From positions 55,707-119,706 of the forward strand of contig NZ_JBJGXI010000008.1 in the NCBI RefSeq assembly GCF_045635475.1: a DNA stretch of 64,000 nt, given 5' to 3'. Source of the stretch: JBJGXI01 sp045635475 (GTDB lineage Bacteria; Bacillota; Bacilli; Bacillales; Amphibacillaceae). The translations under genes and the position numbers were made by a program. The notes beneath the pieces were generated by a model that was not told the origin of the DNA, ran no database searches, and worked only from the letters and a program-made list of their open reading frames with translations. Numbering within the stretch: the stretch's first letter is position 1; each line of letters begins with the position of its first letter. Below are positions 37,865 through 45,800 of the stretch, piece by piece.

Positions 37865-38383
37865 ATGGTGCTAAGCATGGACGATTTAAATCAATTGGAT
37901 AAGGATCAATTTGTACATGAACTGGGAGATGTTTTTGAGCATTCACCGTGGGTGGCGAAAAAGGCAGTAGCTTTTCGCACCTTTTCTTCATTGCAGGCAC
38001 TTCACCAACGGATGGTGGAAATTGTAAATAATGCACCATTTGAAGAACAATTAGAATTAATTAGAGCTCACCCCAATTTAGGTGAGAAAATCGAGATGAG
38101 CGATGATTCTACGAAAGAACAACAAGGTGCAGGTTTGCAAAATCTAACGGTGGAAGAATACAATAGCTTTCAATCGTTGAATAAAGCATATATGGAAAAA
38201 TTCGGCTTCCCATTCATTTTTGCAGTAAAAGGGAAAAACAAACATGACATACACGATGCGATGAAGAAACGAGTCAATCATACAGAGGAAGAAGAATTCG
38301 AAACAGCTTTATCAGAAATCTACAAAATCGCACTGTTTCGTTTACAAGCGAAAATAGCAGAAGATGACGTTAGGGGTGTTTGA
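37865..38383 (+). CDS. uraD: 2-oxo-4-hydroxy-4-carboxy-5-ureidoimidazoline decarboxylase
   Basis: A 172-residue OHCU decarboxylase that yields S-allantoin. FEHSPWVAKKA holds the active-site region, ELIRAHPNLGEK the characteristic HPxLG, and FGFPFIFAVKGK the C-terminal block. In B. subtilis this domain is fused to urate oxidase in PucL; here it is free-standing and no uricase follows. AGGAGC precedes the ATG. Confidence 0.9.
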   Translation: MVLSMDDLNQLDKDQFVHELGDVFEHSPWVAKKAVAFRTFSSLQALHQRMVEIVNNAPFEEQLELIRAHPNLGEKIEMSDDSTKEQQGAGLQNLTVEEYNSFQSLNKAYMEKFGFPFIFAVKGKNKHDIHDAMKKRVNHTEEEEFETALSEIYKIALFRLQAKIAEDDVRGV

Positions 38384-38737
38384 ATGGCGGGATTAACCAC
38401 ACATATCCTAGATGTAACGCATGGTCAGCCAGCGGCAAATACAACAATCGAACTTTATAGATTGGAAGGTTCACAAAGAAACCATATTAAAACGAAAAAA
38501 ACGAATAGTGATGGTAGATTGGATGAACCGCTACTGACAGGTGATGAATTGGAGATAGGTGAATATGAGCTTGTCTTTCACGTTGGAGCTTATTTTAAGG
38601 CGAAAAAAGTACCATTAGCTGAACCGGTCTTTTTGGACAAAGTGCCGGTCCGATTTGGTGTAAGTCAGGTGAGGGGACATTATCACGTTCCGTTACTAGT
38701 TTCGCCTTGGGGATATCAAGTGTATCGAGGAAGTTAA
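38384..38737 (+). CDS. pucM: 5-hydroxyisourate hydrolase
   Basis: A 117-residue transthyretin-like protein. LTTHILDVTHGQPA at the N-terminus and the C-terminal YRGS tetrapeptide are diagnostic of HIU hydrolase. It opens the 5-hydroxyisourate ring to give OHCU, the substrate of the gene just before it. It starts one base after the uraD stop. Confidence 0.95.
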   Translation: MAGLTTHILDVTHGQPAANTTIELYRLEGSQRNHIKTKKTNSDGRLDEPLLTGDELEIGEYELVFHVGAYFKAKKVPLAEPVFLDKVPVRFGVSQVRGHYHVPLLVSPWGYQVYRGS

Positions 38738-38742
38738 AAGAG

Positions 38743-38776
38743 GAAAGAGGTTATCATAAGCTGGATAACCTCTTTC
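38743..38776 (+). terminator. Terminator after pucM
   Basis: Perfect 13-bp stem GAAAGAGGTTATC/GATAACCTCTTTC with an 8-nt loop. It may also serve the convergent small gene. Confidence 0.75.
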
Positions 38777-38828
38777 TGTAGAGAGTGAATTTACTTTGGT
38801 TCAAGATTGATAAACTGGTAGTACTTTT

Positions 38829-39077
38829 TTACCAGAAAAACAACGGAAGTAAAGAAACACCAAGGATCGTTCCTAGAGCAACGCCCCATCCAAAACCAGG
38901 TCTAGGTCCCCAAAATCCATAGCTGTAACCGCCTAGGTTACGGGATGGTAATGGTCTTAAAAAAACATGTGAGTTATTTACTCGATCGACGATTCCTCGA
39001 TGCACCTGTCCATCACGTGTGCGAATTGCTACCGGACGGCCCTTACACCGATTACATACCTCTGCATAATGTGACAT
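38829..39077 (-). CDS. Small protein with CxxC and C-terminal hydrophobic tail, function unknown
   Basis: Predicted 82-residue protein. CNRCKG near residue 8 and a beta-rich stretch (VAIRTRDGQVHRGIVDRV, HVFLRPLPS) resemble a small Sm-like or SH3-like barrel. A Gly/Phe/Pro-rich segment and a hydrophobic C-terminal helix follow. AAAGGAGAC precedes the ATG at 39077; the in-frame extension to 39116 lacks a site. I do not recognise a named family; similar small proteins occur in Bacillaceae. Confidence 0.7.
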   Translation of the reverse strand: MSHYAEVCNRCKGRPVAIRTRDGQVHRGIVDRVNNSHVFLRPLPSRNLGGYSYGFWGPRPGFGWGVALGTILGVSLLPLFFW

Positions 39078-39183
39078 AACGAAAGTCTCCTTTCCAATGT
39101 GCTCATTAACTATCATATGTCACGAATTACGATTCGTATGGGAAAACTGTGCTAAGGCATGTGCACATATTTATCGGTAGTTA

Positions 39184-39248
39184 GTTTAATCAATCTCATA
39201 ATACTGATTTTTAGCTAGCTGTATAAGGTAATTATGAAATTGACTCAG
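39184..39248. repeat. Small inverted-repeat element, copy 1
   Basis: CAATCTCATAAT (39191-39202) and ATTATGAAATTG (39231-39242) form inverted ends; the interior TTTTTAGCTAGCT resembles that of the copy near 40.95 kb. It abuts the stop of the DUF2268 gene. Confidence 0.5.
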
Positions 39249-40072
39249 TTGTCTGAGAATAGAGAACCTTCTAGTATGACTTCGGAAGATAGAGCTAAAA
39301 GTTCATTCATCGACGTTTCATGTTTCTCCGTATAGGAGGAAACTAGATGAAAACCGGCATTGTATCCGAGCCATTTAGGTATATTACCTTTGCCATACAT
39401 GAAAAGTTCATGCCGTTCGTCAGATTTTTTAAGAGAAAGGTTAGAGGACAACCATTTCTCCCAATACTTTTTCGCTAGCTCAGTATCATATAATGACGTC
39501 CATTTACCGAGGTACTTTTCACCTACAAGATCTAGAACAGCATATTCTGCTAGCCCTTCTAAAACAATACCGTCCAGCAGGTTTAGCTCGGATTCCGATT
39601 TTTCGAGTGCTTGTAGTCTGCATACGTGATTGTACTCGTGCGTGACGAGTGCTTTCAAACGTAGATTGTCAGTCTCTTTAGGTAAAAATAAAATACACTT
39701 ATCTAGGTAGCTTAAGCCATTTACTCCATGTAGCTCCATTTGCAGATACGTGTTTTGATGATCTGATGGGAATATCATGATAGGTACATCTGGACCATCC
39801 CACTTTTTTCTTAAATAAGATATAAGTTTGGTTGTTTTGTTCCAATAATTTTGGGTGAAAAATGCTTTAATTACTTCTTTATCTGATCGTGAAGGTGCGA
39901 ACATGCCGTGATTTAACAAATGAAGATGAATGTCATAGGCGGTTGCATCCTGAAAGTAAGAAGTTAAACTCTTGCATAAAAAATCCTGCTGTATTTGAAA
40001 GTCTTCTTTGCGGGTATTTTTCTTACTTTTAATATAATCCTTCAGCCATTCATTCGTAGCAAGTACACTCAA
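39245..40072 (-). CDS. DUF2268 (YjaZ-like) putative zinc protease
   Basis: A 275-residue protein with a metalloprotease-like VTHEYNHVCRL motif and a downstream glutamate in DGIVLEGLAEYAVLD, the DUF2268 pattern. It is probably cytoplasmic, with no signal peptide. The start is TTG at 40072, 8 nt after GGAGG. It follows the methyltransferase by 12 bp and is probably co-transcribed. Substrate unknown. Confidence 0.8.
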   Translation of the reverse strand: MSVLATNEWLKDYIKSKKNTRKEDFQIQQDFLCKSLTSYFQDATAYDIHLHLLNHGMFAPSRSDKEVIKAFFTQNYWNKTTKLISYLRKKWDGPDVPIMIFPSDHQNTYLQMELHGVNGLSYLDKCILFLPKETDNLRLKALVTHEYNHVCRLQALEKSESELNLLDGIVLEGLAEYAVLDLVGEKYLGKWTSLYDTELAKKYWEKWLSSNLSLKKSDERHELFMYGKGNIPKWLGYNAGFHLVSSYTEKHETSMNELLALSSEVILEGSLFSDN

Positions 40073-40084
40073 AAAATTACCTCC

Positions 40085-40783
40085 TTACTTTTGACAATAG
40101 TAAATGCGGGCACCTGTTTGGTCATGATACTTTTCTGTAAGTTGCTGATGCTGCATTAACCAGTGAAATGTTGTTTCATCAATACTTTCGTCCAAAGCAT
40201 ATTCGGCGGAATGCGTTTGGTTAATAGTGGGATTTGTTACACGGACATTAGAAAAGCCAGCTTCAGTAAGCTGCTGCACCCATTCTTGCTCCTCCCACAC
40301 TTGCGTAAATCCATAAAAACTAGTGAGCTCGTTTATTTGTTCATCATCCAGTGGTGATTGCTTTGTAATTTCAATCATGATTAATTTGCCGGAAGAAGCT
40401 AGTACTCTATGATATTCTTGTAATGCTTCTGGAATATTTGTAAATGCTGTAACCGACTCAGACAATACATAATCAAACGATTGATCAGGAAAAGGAAGAG
40501 ATTCTGCTTCTCCAACAACTAACTTAGCTTTTGATTTCTGTTTAGCTATTCTTTTTTGGGCTTTCGTAATCATTCCTGCATGACGGTCAATTCCAGTTGT
40601 AGCACAATTGTAATGGCTGGCAATATACTCAATCGTCTGGCCAGTGCCGCAGCCGATGTCGAGTATTTTAGATGCCGCATTAATATCTTCATTCCTTAAT
40701 AAATCTTTTGTTAACTCGAGACTTCCAGGATGTGCGCCTCCGATACCAAAGGAAGCAAGAAAGTCGGTATAAGTGAAATTCAT
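40085..40783 (-). CDS. Class I SAM-dependent methyltransferase
   Basis: A 232-residue Methyltransf_11-type enzyme. ILDIGCGTGQTIEYIA is motif I for S-adenosylmethionine, followed by GIDRHAGMI and ESLPFPDQSFDYVLSES. The acceptor substrate is not predictable. AAGGAG precedes the ATG. Confidence 0.85.
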   Translation of the reverse strand: MNFTYTDFLASFGIGGAHPGSLELTKDLLRNEDINAASKILDIGCGTGQTIEYIASHYNCATTGIDRHAGMITKAQKRIAKQKSKAKLVVGEAESLPFPDQSFDYVLSESVTAFTNIPEALQEYHRVLASSGKLIMIEITKQSPLDDEQINELTSFYGFTQVWEEQEWVQQLTEAGFSNVRVTNPTINQTHSAEYALDESIDETTFHWLMQHQQLTEKYHDQTGARIYYCQK

Positions 40784-40916
40784 ATAAAAGGACTCCTTAT
40801 CGATTTTACTGATAATTTATGCATGCACACTTGAGTTGGGAATAGTAGTTATAAGTTTTGAAAAGAATCACCTATTATTTAACAAATGGGGTGTGTTAGT
40901 ATATTAGTAGATTAGT

Positions 40917-40998
40917 CAATTTCATAATAATGAATTTTAGCTATTCACATCATATTAAACTGTCTCCAAACAATATGTGGATGATAATTATGAAATTG
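40917..40998. repeat. Small inverted-repeat element, copy 2
   Basis: An 82-bp element with perfect 12-bp inverted ends CAATTTCATAAT/ATTATGAAATTG. It lies in the promoter region of the ABC transporter. A single related end (CAATTTCATAGTTAT) is at 43485-43499. Confidence 0.55.
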
Positions 40999-41026
40999 AA
41001 TCAGATAAGACATAAAATAGAAGGTG

Positions 41027-41833
41027 ATGACCATTACGGAAAACGAGAATAAAGTACTTTCACTTCACGCGTTAACGAAGAACTATGGTGCCAAAATGAT
41101 TTTAAAAGCGATTGACCTCGATGTCTACCGTGGTCAAATTATCGGCTATATCGGCCCGAATGGTGCTGGGAAAAGTACGACAGTTAAAATTATGCTCGGG
41201 CTTGTGGAAGGCTATCATGGGCAAGTAGAAATATTTGGTGAAGATATAAAAACCAGTGATGGTAGCTACAAAAGAAGAATCGGCTATGTCCCTGAAAACG
41301 CAGAGGTATATGATAACCTAACTGCATCTGAATATTTAACATTCGTTGGTGAGCTATACGGCATGAGCCCCGCGCAGGTAGAGCGCAAATCTAGAAGATT
41401 AATGGAGTTATTTGAGTTACAAGACGTGCTTCATACTCGTATTTCTTCATTTTCTAAAGGGATGAAGCAAAAGGTATTAATTATTTCGAGTTTGTTGCAT
41501 GACCCTGATCTTCTTTTTTTAGATGAGCCGTTAAGTGGATTAGATGCAAACAGCGTGATGATCGTAAAGGAAATTTTAGCTCAACTTGCGGCACAAGGAA
41601 AAACAATCTTTTACTCCTCCCATATCATGGATGTTGTAGAGAAGATTAGTAATCGGATTATTCTTTTAGCGGATGGCAATATTGTTGCCGATGGAACTTT
41701 TGATGAGTTGCGACAGCAAAATAAGGAAGGTACGTTGGAAGAAATCTTTAATCAGCTAACAGGGTTTGATGAACACCAAGAAATTGCCGAACGTTTTGTT
41801 GCAGCTGTGCAAGAGGATGATACCGATGACTAA
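41027..41833 (+). CDS. ABC transporter ATP-binding protein
   Basis: A 268-residue ATPase with Walker A GPNGAGKST, signature SFSKGMKQK and Walker B DLLFLDEPLSGLD. It belongs to the ABC-2 group that powers export or membrane processes together with the next gene. The start is uncertain: ATG at 41027 sits very close to AAGG at 41021-41024. The stop overlaps the permease start. Confidence 0.88.
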   Translation: MTITENENKVLSLHALTKNYGAKMILKAIDLDVYRGQIIGYIGPNGAGKSTTVKIMLGLVEGYHGQVEIFGEDIKTSDGSYKRRIGYVPENAEVYDNLTASEYLTFVGELYGMSPAQVERKSRRLMELFELQDVLHTRISSFSKGMKQKVLIISSLLHDPDLLFLDEPLSGLDANSVMIVKEILAQLAAQGKTIFYSSHIMDVVEKISNRIILLADGNIVADGTFDELRQQNKEGTLEEIFNQLTGFDEHQEIAERFVAAVQEDDTDD

Positions 41834-43460
41834 CTTTAAATCGTTAATGTTTCTCGATTTATTTAAAGGGCTATTCCTAAAGCTCGGCATCGATTATCCT
41901 GTGATGCGGAGGATTCTACAAGTAAAATTAACGATGGATAGTCGTAGAGTACCGACTATTTTTAATCAACCGAATGCCAAGAAAAAAGAAGGCAATCAGT
42001 TTTTAAAATCATTAGGTATTTATGCTTTATTTGGTTTGTTTTTAGTTATCTTTATCGTGATGGGTGACAATTATATCTATCAAATGAGTATTACCTTTGG
42101 TGTTATCATGTTTATCGTGATGACGTCGATGATCTCAGATTTTTCTTCGGTGTTGTTAGATGTGAGAGATAAAACAATCCTGAGTACGAAGCCAGTCAGT
42201 AAACGAACGATTAATGCAGCAAAAACCTTACATATTTGCATCTATATGACGCTGCTAACCGGTGCACTGACAGCAATACCGTTAATTGCAGGTTTAATCA
42301 GACATGGATTCGTATTTTTTCTTGTTTTTTTCATAGAATTATGGTTGGTCGGAATGTTTATTTTAGTGGTTACTGCTTTAATCTACATAACGATTTTACG
42401 TTTTTTTGACGGAGAACGGTTAAAGGATATTATTAATTATGTGCAAATCTTGTTATCTGTTGGTATGTTAATTGGTTATCAAGTATTAGCAAGATCATTT
42501 GAAATCGTCGATCTTACTGTTAATTTTCAATATTATTGGTGGCATGCGTTTATTCCACCGATTTGGTATGGTTCGGTATTTGAATTAGTCAATGGCAATG
42601 TGAGTACGTATTCGATTATCTTTTCGATACTCGCAGTGATTGTCCCGTTTATATCGATTATCATTTACATCCGTTTGATTCCGACATTTGAGCGTAATCT
42701 GCAAAAGTTAATGAGCCATACCGAGAAGGGTAAGAAAAAAGAATCAAGGATAGGAAGATTATGGGCGAAGTTACTTTGTCGTACACAAGAAGAAAGAACG
42801 TTCTTTCGGTTTGCTAGTCTATTGATGAAAAAAGAAAGAGATTTTAAGCTGAAAGTGTATCCTTCATTGGGGTTTGCCCTAGTGATTCCATTTGTATTTT
42901 TGTTTAATCAGCTTTATATGAGTACATTTGCAGAGCTTCGAGATAGCAATAGCCTATTTTTAGTGATTTATTTTTGCATCATTATGATCCCAACAGCGAT
43001 CCTGATGTTGAAATATTCAGGCACATATAAAGGTGCATGGATTTATCGAGTCACGCCAATTAAGGATACGTCCGTTATTTATAGCGGGACATTAAAAGCA
43101 TTCTTAGTAAAGCTTTTCCTTCCCATATACGTTATTTTGAGTATTATCTTTGTTAGTATTTTTTCATTTCGGATTTGGGAAGATTTAATTATCGTACTAA
43201 TCGTTTCGTGCATCTATACAGTTATATGCTTTAAAGTGTTAAACCAAACAACCTTGCCATTCACGCAATCATTTGATGCGATCCAGCAAAGTGAGACGGG
43301 GAAGATTTTTATGCTCATGTTTATCATGGGTGGATTTGCGATCGTGCATTATATAAGTACAATCATTCCGTTTGGTACGTATATTTATATGGTAGTACTT
43401 TTGGTCGTTAATGTTTTTATATGGAAGAAGGCTTTCTCATCACGTAATAAGAGTTACTAG
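41826..43460 (+). CDS. ABC-2 type transporter permease
   Basis: A 544-residue membrane protein with about ten to twelve hydrophobic segments and a cytoplasmic charged loop near residues 295-330 (MSHTEKGKKKESRIG). The size and pairing with a Bcr-like ATPase resemble B. subtilis YthPQ, but I am not certain of that orthology. The ATG at 41826 overlaps the ATPase stop by 8 bp. Substrate unknown. Confidence 0.82.
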   Translation: MTNFKSLMFLDLFKGLFLKLGIDYPVMRRILQVKLTMDSRRVPTIFNQPNAKKKEGNQFLKSLGIYALFGLFLVIFIVMGDNYIYQMSITFGVIMFIVMTSMISDFSSVLLDVRDKTILSTKPVSKRTINAAKTLHICIYMTLLTGALTAIPLIAGLIRHGFVFFLVFFIELWLVGMFILVVTALIYITILRFFDGERLKDIINYVQILLSVGMLIGYQVLARSFEIVDLTVNFQYYWWHAFIPPIWYGSVFELVNGNVSTYSIIFSILAVIVPFISIIIYIRLIPTFERNLQKLMSHTEKGKKKESRIGRLWAKLLCRTQEERTFFRFASLLMKKERDFKLKVYPSLGFALVIPFVFLFNQLYMSTFAELRDSNSLFLVIYFCIIMIPTAILMLKYSGTYKGAWIYRVTPIKDTSVIYSGTLKAFLVKLFLPIYVILSIIFVSIFSFRIWEDLIIVLIVSCIYTVICFKVLNQTTLPFTQSFDAIQQSETGKIFMLMFIMGGFAIVHYISTIIPFGTYIYMVVLLVVNVFIWKKAFSSRNKSY

Positions 43461-43512
43461 AGTTAGATAATTTAGTTAAAAGTGTCAATTTCATAGTTAT
43501 TTTACACAGCAA

Positions 43513-43564
43513 TTCAAATACACATATGGTTTGGGGGAGCATTAACCCAACTATATGTGTATTT
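43513..43564 (+). terminator. Hairpin after the ABC transporter genes
   Basis: Arms AATACACATAT and ATATGTGTATT with inner GGTTTGGG/CCCAAC, then TTTGGTTTG. Confidence 0.65.
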
Positions 43565-43713
43565 GGTTTGATAACGTTTTTTAGATGGTGATTTTTCATA
43601 TTTATATAAAAATTGACGTAAACTGACTGGTAGTGAATAAACATATTTTCATTTTACGTGTAGTGTAGTAACATAGGATAAATTGTTAAAATATTTAGTC
43701 TAATACAAAGTGA

Positions 43714-44220
43714 GTGATTTTGGTGGAGGAAAAAGAATTAGAGTTATTACAATTACTTGAAAAAAACGGTAGAATGGAAGCAGAACAAATTGCGATAATG
43801 ATGGATATAAGTGTAGAAGATACGAAGCATATGATTAAAAAGCTAGAAGATGAAAATGCCATCCTTGGATACTCGGCACTTGTAGATTGGTCAAAGGTAC
43901 TCAAGTATGAAGGTGTTACTGCGATGATTGATGTAAAGGTTACCCCGGCAAGAGGTGTCGGTTTTGATAAGGTTGCTGAAAGAATATATCGATTCCCGGA
44001 AGTTAAAGCAGTTTATTTAATGTCAGGTGCTTATGATTTATCTGTTTCGATTGAAGGTACAACGATGATGGAAATTAGTCGTTTTGTATCAGATAAATTA
44101 TCTACATTAGATGCGGTTATTTCTACTACAACCCATTTTGTTTTGAAAAAATATAAGCATGATGGCATTATCTTTGAAGATGATGACGATGAGGATAAAA
44201 GAATCTTGGTGTCACCATGA
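43714..44220 (+). CDS. alaR: Lrp/AsnC family regulator (AlaR-like)
   Basis: A 168-residue regulator. The N-terminal helix-turn-helix (ELLQLLEKNGRMEAEQIAIM) is followed by a RAM/ligand-binding domain and an unusual acidic tail (FEDDDDEDK). It overlaps the aminotransferase gene by 4 bp, the same order as B. subtilis alaR-alaT (yugG-yugH), where it activates alanine synthesis. GTGs at 43714 and 43723 are both possible starts; AAAGTGAG at 43708-43714 favours the second. Confidence 0.87.
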   Translation: MILVEEKELELLQLLEKNGRMEAEQIAIMMDISVEDTKHMIKKLEDENAILGYSALVDWSKVLKYEGVTAMIDVKVTPARGVGFDKVAERIYRFPEVKAVYLMSGAYDLSVSIEGTTMMEISRFVSDKLSTLDAVISTTTHFVLKKYKHDGIIFEDDDDEDKRILVSP

Positions 44221-45386
44221 AAAGTCAGCAAACGTCATACCTTTCAAAGACAGTGGAAGATTTGCAGCCATCAGGGATAAGAAAGTTTTTTGATTTGGCA
44301 TCACAAATGGAAAATGTCATCTCTCTAGGAGTAGGGGAGCCTGATTTCGTTACACCGTGGAATGTGATCGAAGCAAGCTATCATTCCTTAGAGCGAGGAT
44401 TAACTGCATATACAGCTAATGCTGGTTTGTTGGAACTTCGTGAGGAAATTAGTAAATACTTGCATGTGAATCATCACGTAGACTATGATCCGAAAACACA
44501 AGTCTTAGTTACTGTAGGAGCTAGTCAAGCGATTGATTTAGCGCTACGAGCGATTGTTAATCCTGGTGATGAGATCATCGTTGTTGAGCCAGGATTTGTT
44601 TCTTACGCACCGGCAGTACGTCTAGCTGGTGGAAAACCGGTTATTATAAATACAACACCAGAAACTGCTTTTAAATTACAGCCTGAACAATTACAAAAGG
44701 CAATTACACCACGTACGAAGGCAGTTATGCTATGTAATCCAAACAATCCAACAGGTACTTATTTATCAAAAAGTGACCTGGACCAAATTGGAGAAGTTAT
44801 TGAAAAGCATGACTTACTCGTTTTATCAGATGAGATTTATGCAGAGTTAACATACGATGACACATATACGAGCGTTCCAACCATCAAAGGTATGATGGAG
44901 CGCACAATATTAATTTCAGGTTTCTCAAAAGCCTTTGCAATGACGGGCTGGCGATTAGGTTATACCACAGGGCCAAAGTCAATCATTGAGGCAATGACAA
45001 AAATCCATCAATATACGATGATGTGTGCACCAACGATGGCACAGCATGGAGCAATAGAAGCGTTAAAAAATGGTGGGAAAAGTGTCAGTGATATGAAGCA
45101 GAGTTATCGCCAACGTCGTAACTTTGTCGTGGACGGACTAAAGAAAGCTGGACTATCGTGTGATTTACCTGGAGGAGCATTCTATGTTTTCCCTTCGATT
45201 GCTAGTACAGGTTTATCATCCGAACAATTTGCCGAGCAATTATTGTACCAAGAAAGAGTCGCAGTTGTGCCAGGTAATGTTTTTGGTGAAACAGGTGAAG
45301 GATATGTTCGTTGTTCTTATGCTGCGTCATTAAAACAGCTAGATGAAGCAATGAAACGGATCAAACGATTTGTTGAACAATTATAA
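44217..45386 (+). CDS. alaT: Alanine (class I/II) aminotransferase
   Basis: A 389-residue fold-type I PLP enzyme. CNPNNPTGTYL, DEIYAELTYD and ISGFSKAFAMTGWRLGY hold the PLP-contacting Asn, Asp, Tyr and the Schiff-base lysine. Coupling to the Lrp-type regulator and similarity to YugH suggest alanine-glutamate transamination; related enzymes act on aromatic amino acids, so specificity is moderately sure. Confidence 0.87.
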   Translation: MKSQQTSYLSKTVEDLQPSGIRKFFDLASQMENVISLGVGEPDFVTPWNVIEASYHSLERGLTAYTANAGLLELREEISKYLHVNHHVDYDPKTQVLVTVGASQAIDLALRAIVNPGDEIIVVEPGFVSYAPAVRLAGGKPVIINTTPETAFKLQPEQLQKAITPRTKAVMLCNPNNPTGTYLSKSDLDQIGEVIEKHDLLVLSDEIYAELTYDDTYTSVPTIKGMMERTILISGFSKAFAMTGWRLGYTTGPKSIIEAMTKIHQYTMMCAPTMAQHGAIEALKNGGKSVSDMKQSYRQRRNFVVDGLKKAGLSCDLPGGAFYVFPSIASTGLSSEQFAEQLLYQERVAVVPGNVFGETGEGYVRCSYAASLKQLDEAMKRIKRFVEQL

Positions 45387-45429
45387 AAGGAGTTATAAGG
45401 CCATGTTTGTGGTCTTATAACTCCTTTTA
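45385..45429 (+). terminator. Terminator of alaRT
   Basis: AAAAGGAGTTATAAG and CTTATAACTCCTTTT arms with a short loop; T-rich on both strands. Confidence 0.85.
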
Positions 45430-45454
45430 TATGTATAAATTAAGCAGAGGAGTA

Positions 45455-45700
45455 TAGCTTTAGCTCCGCCTCGTGGTCCTAAGCTTATCGGTGGAGGTCT
45501 GTCTAGCTTCGTCTGGACGCGGCGTGGAGGTTACCGGGGATCGATCGGACCAATTGATTTTGGGGTATTTGGGGGATTGCACCACACATCAGGATAATTG
45601 CACCGTTCGGGAGGTTGATTGCACCAGACTGCGTGATAATTGCACCAAACAAGCAGCTAATTGCACCACAACGCATAAACGAGCGCCCTGAGCTTTTCAT
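45455..45700. repeat. Repeat region: family A fragment with a 21-bp periodic array
   Basis: A degenerate family A copy (TTTAGCTCCGCCTCG at the left, GAGCGCCCTGAGCTTTTC at the right) encloses five ATTGCACC octamers at 45576, 45597, 45618, 45639 and 45660. They are exactly 21 bp apart with unlike sequence between them. The rest of 45387-45800 has no gene. Confidence 0.75.
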
Positions 45701-45800
45701 ATCCTGCCATCAGGTGCTTTTAACCTAGCAATCTAGGTTAATAATAAGGTAGAATTATAGTAGAATTTGTAGAAACTAACCCTTACAGGAGAGTGAGTCG

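Noticed and set aside
45576..45667. Possible CRISPR array
   Set aside because: The conserved unit is only 8 bp with 13-bp gaps, far shorter than CRISPR repeats and spacers, and there are no cas genes.
45473..45691. A 72-codon plus-strand ORF (and a minus-strand one) over the 21-bp array, with heptapeptide repeats such as NCTKQAA
   Set aside because: No good ribosome binding site; the heptads arise automatically from a 21-bp period, and the region is a dispersed repeat.
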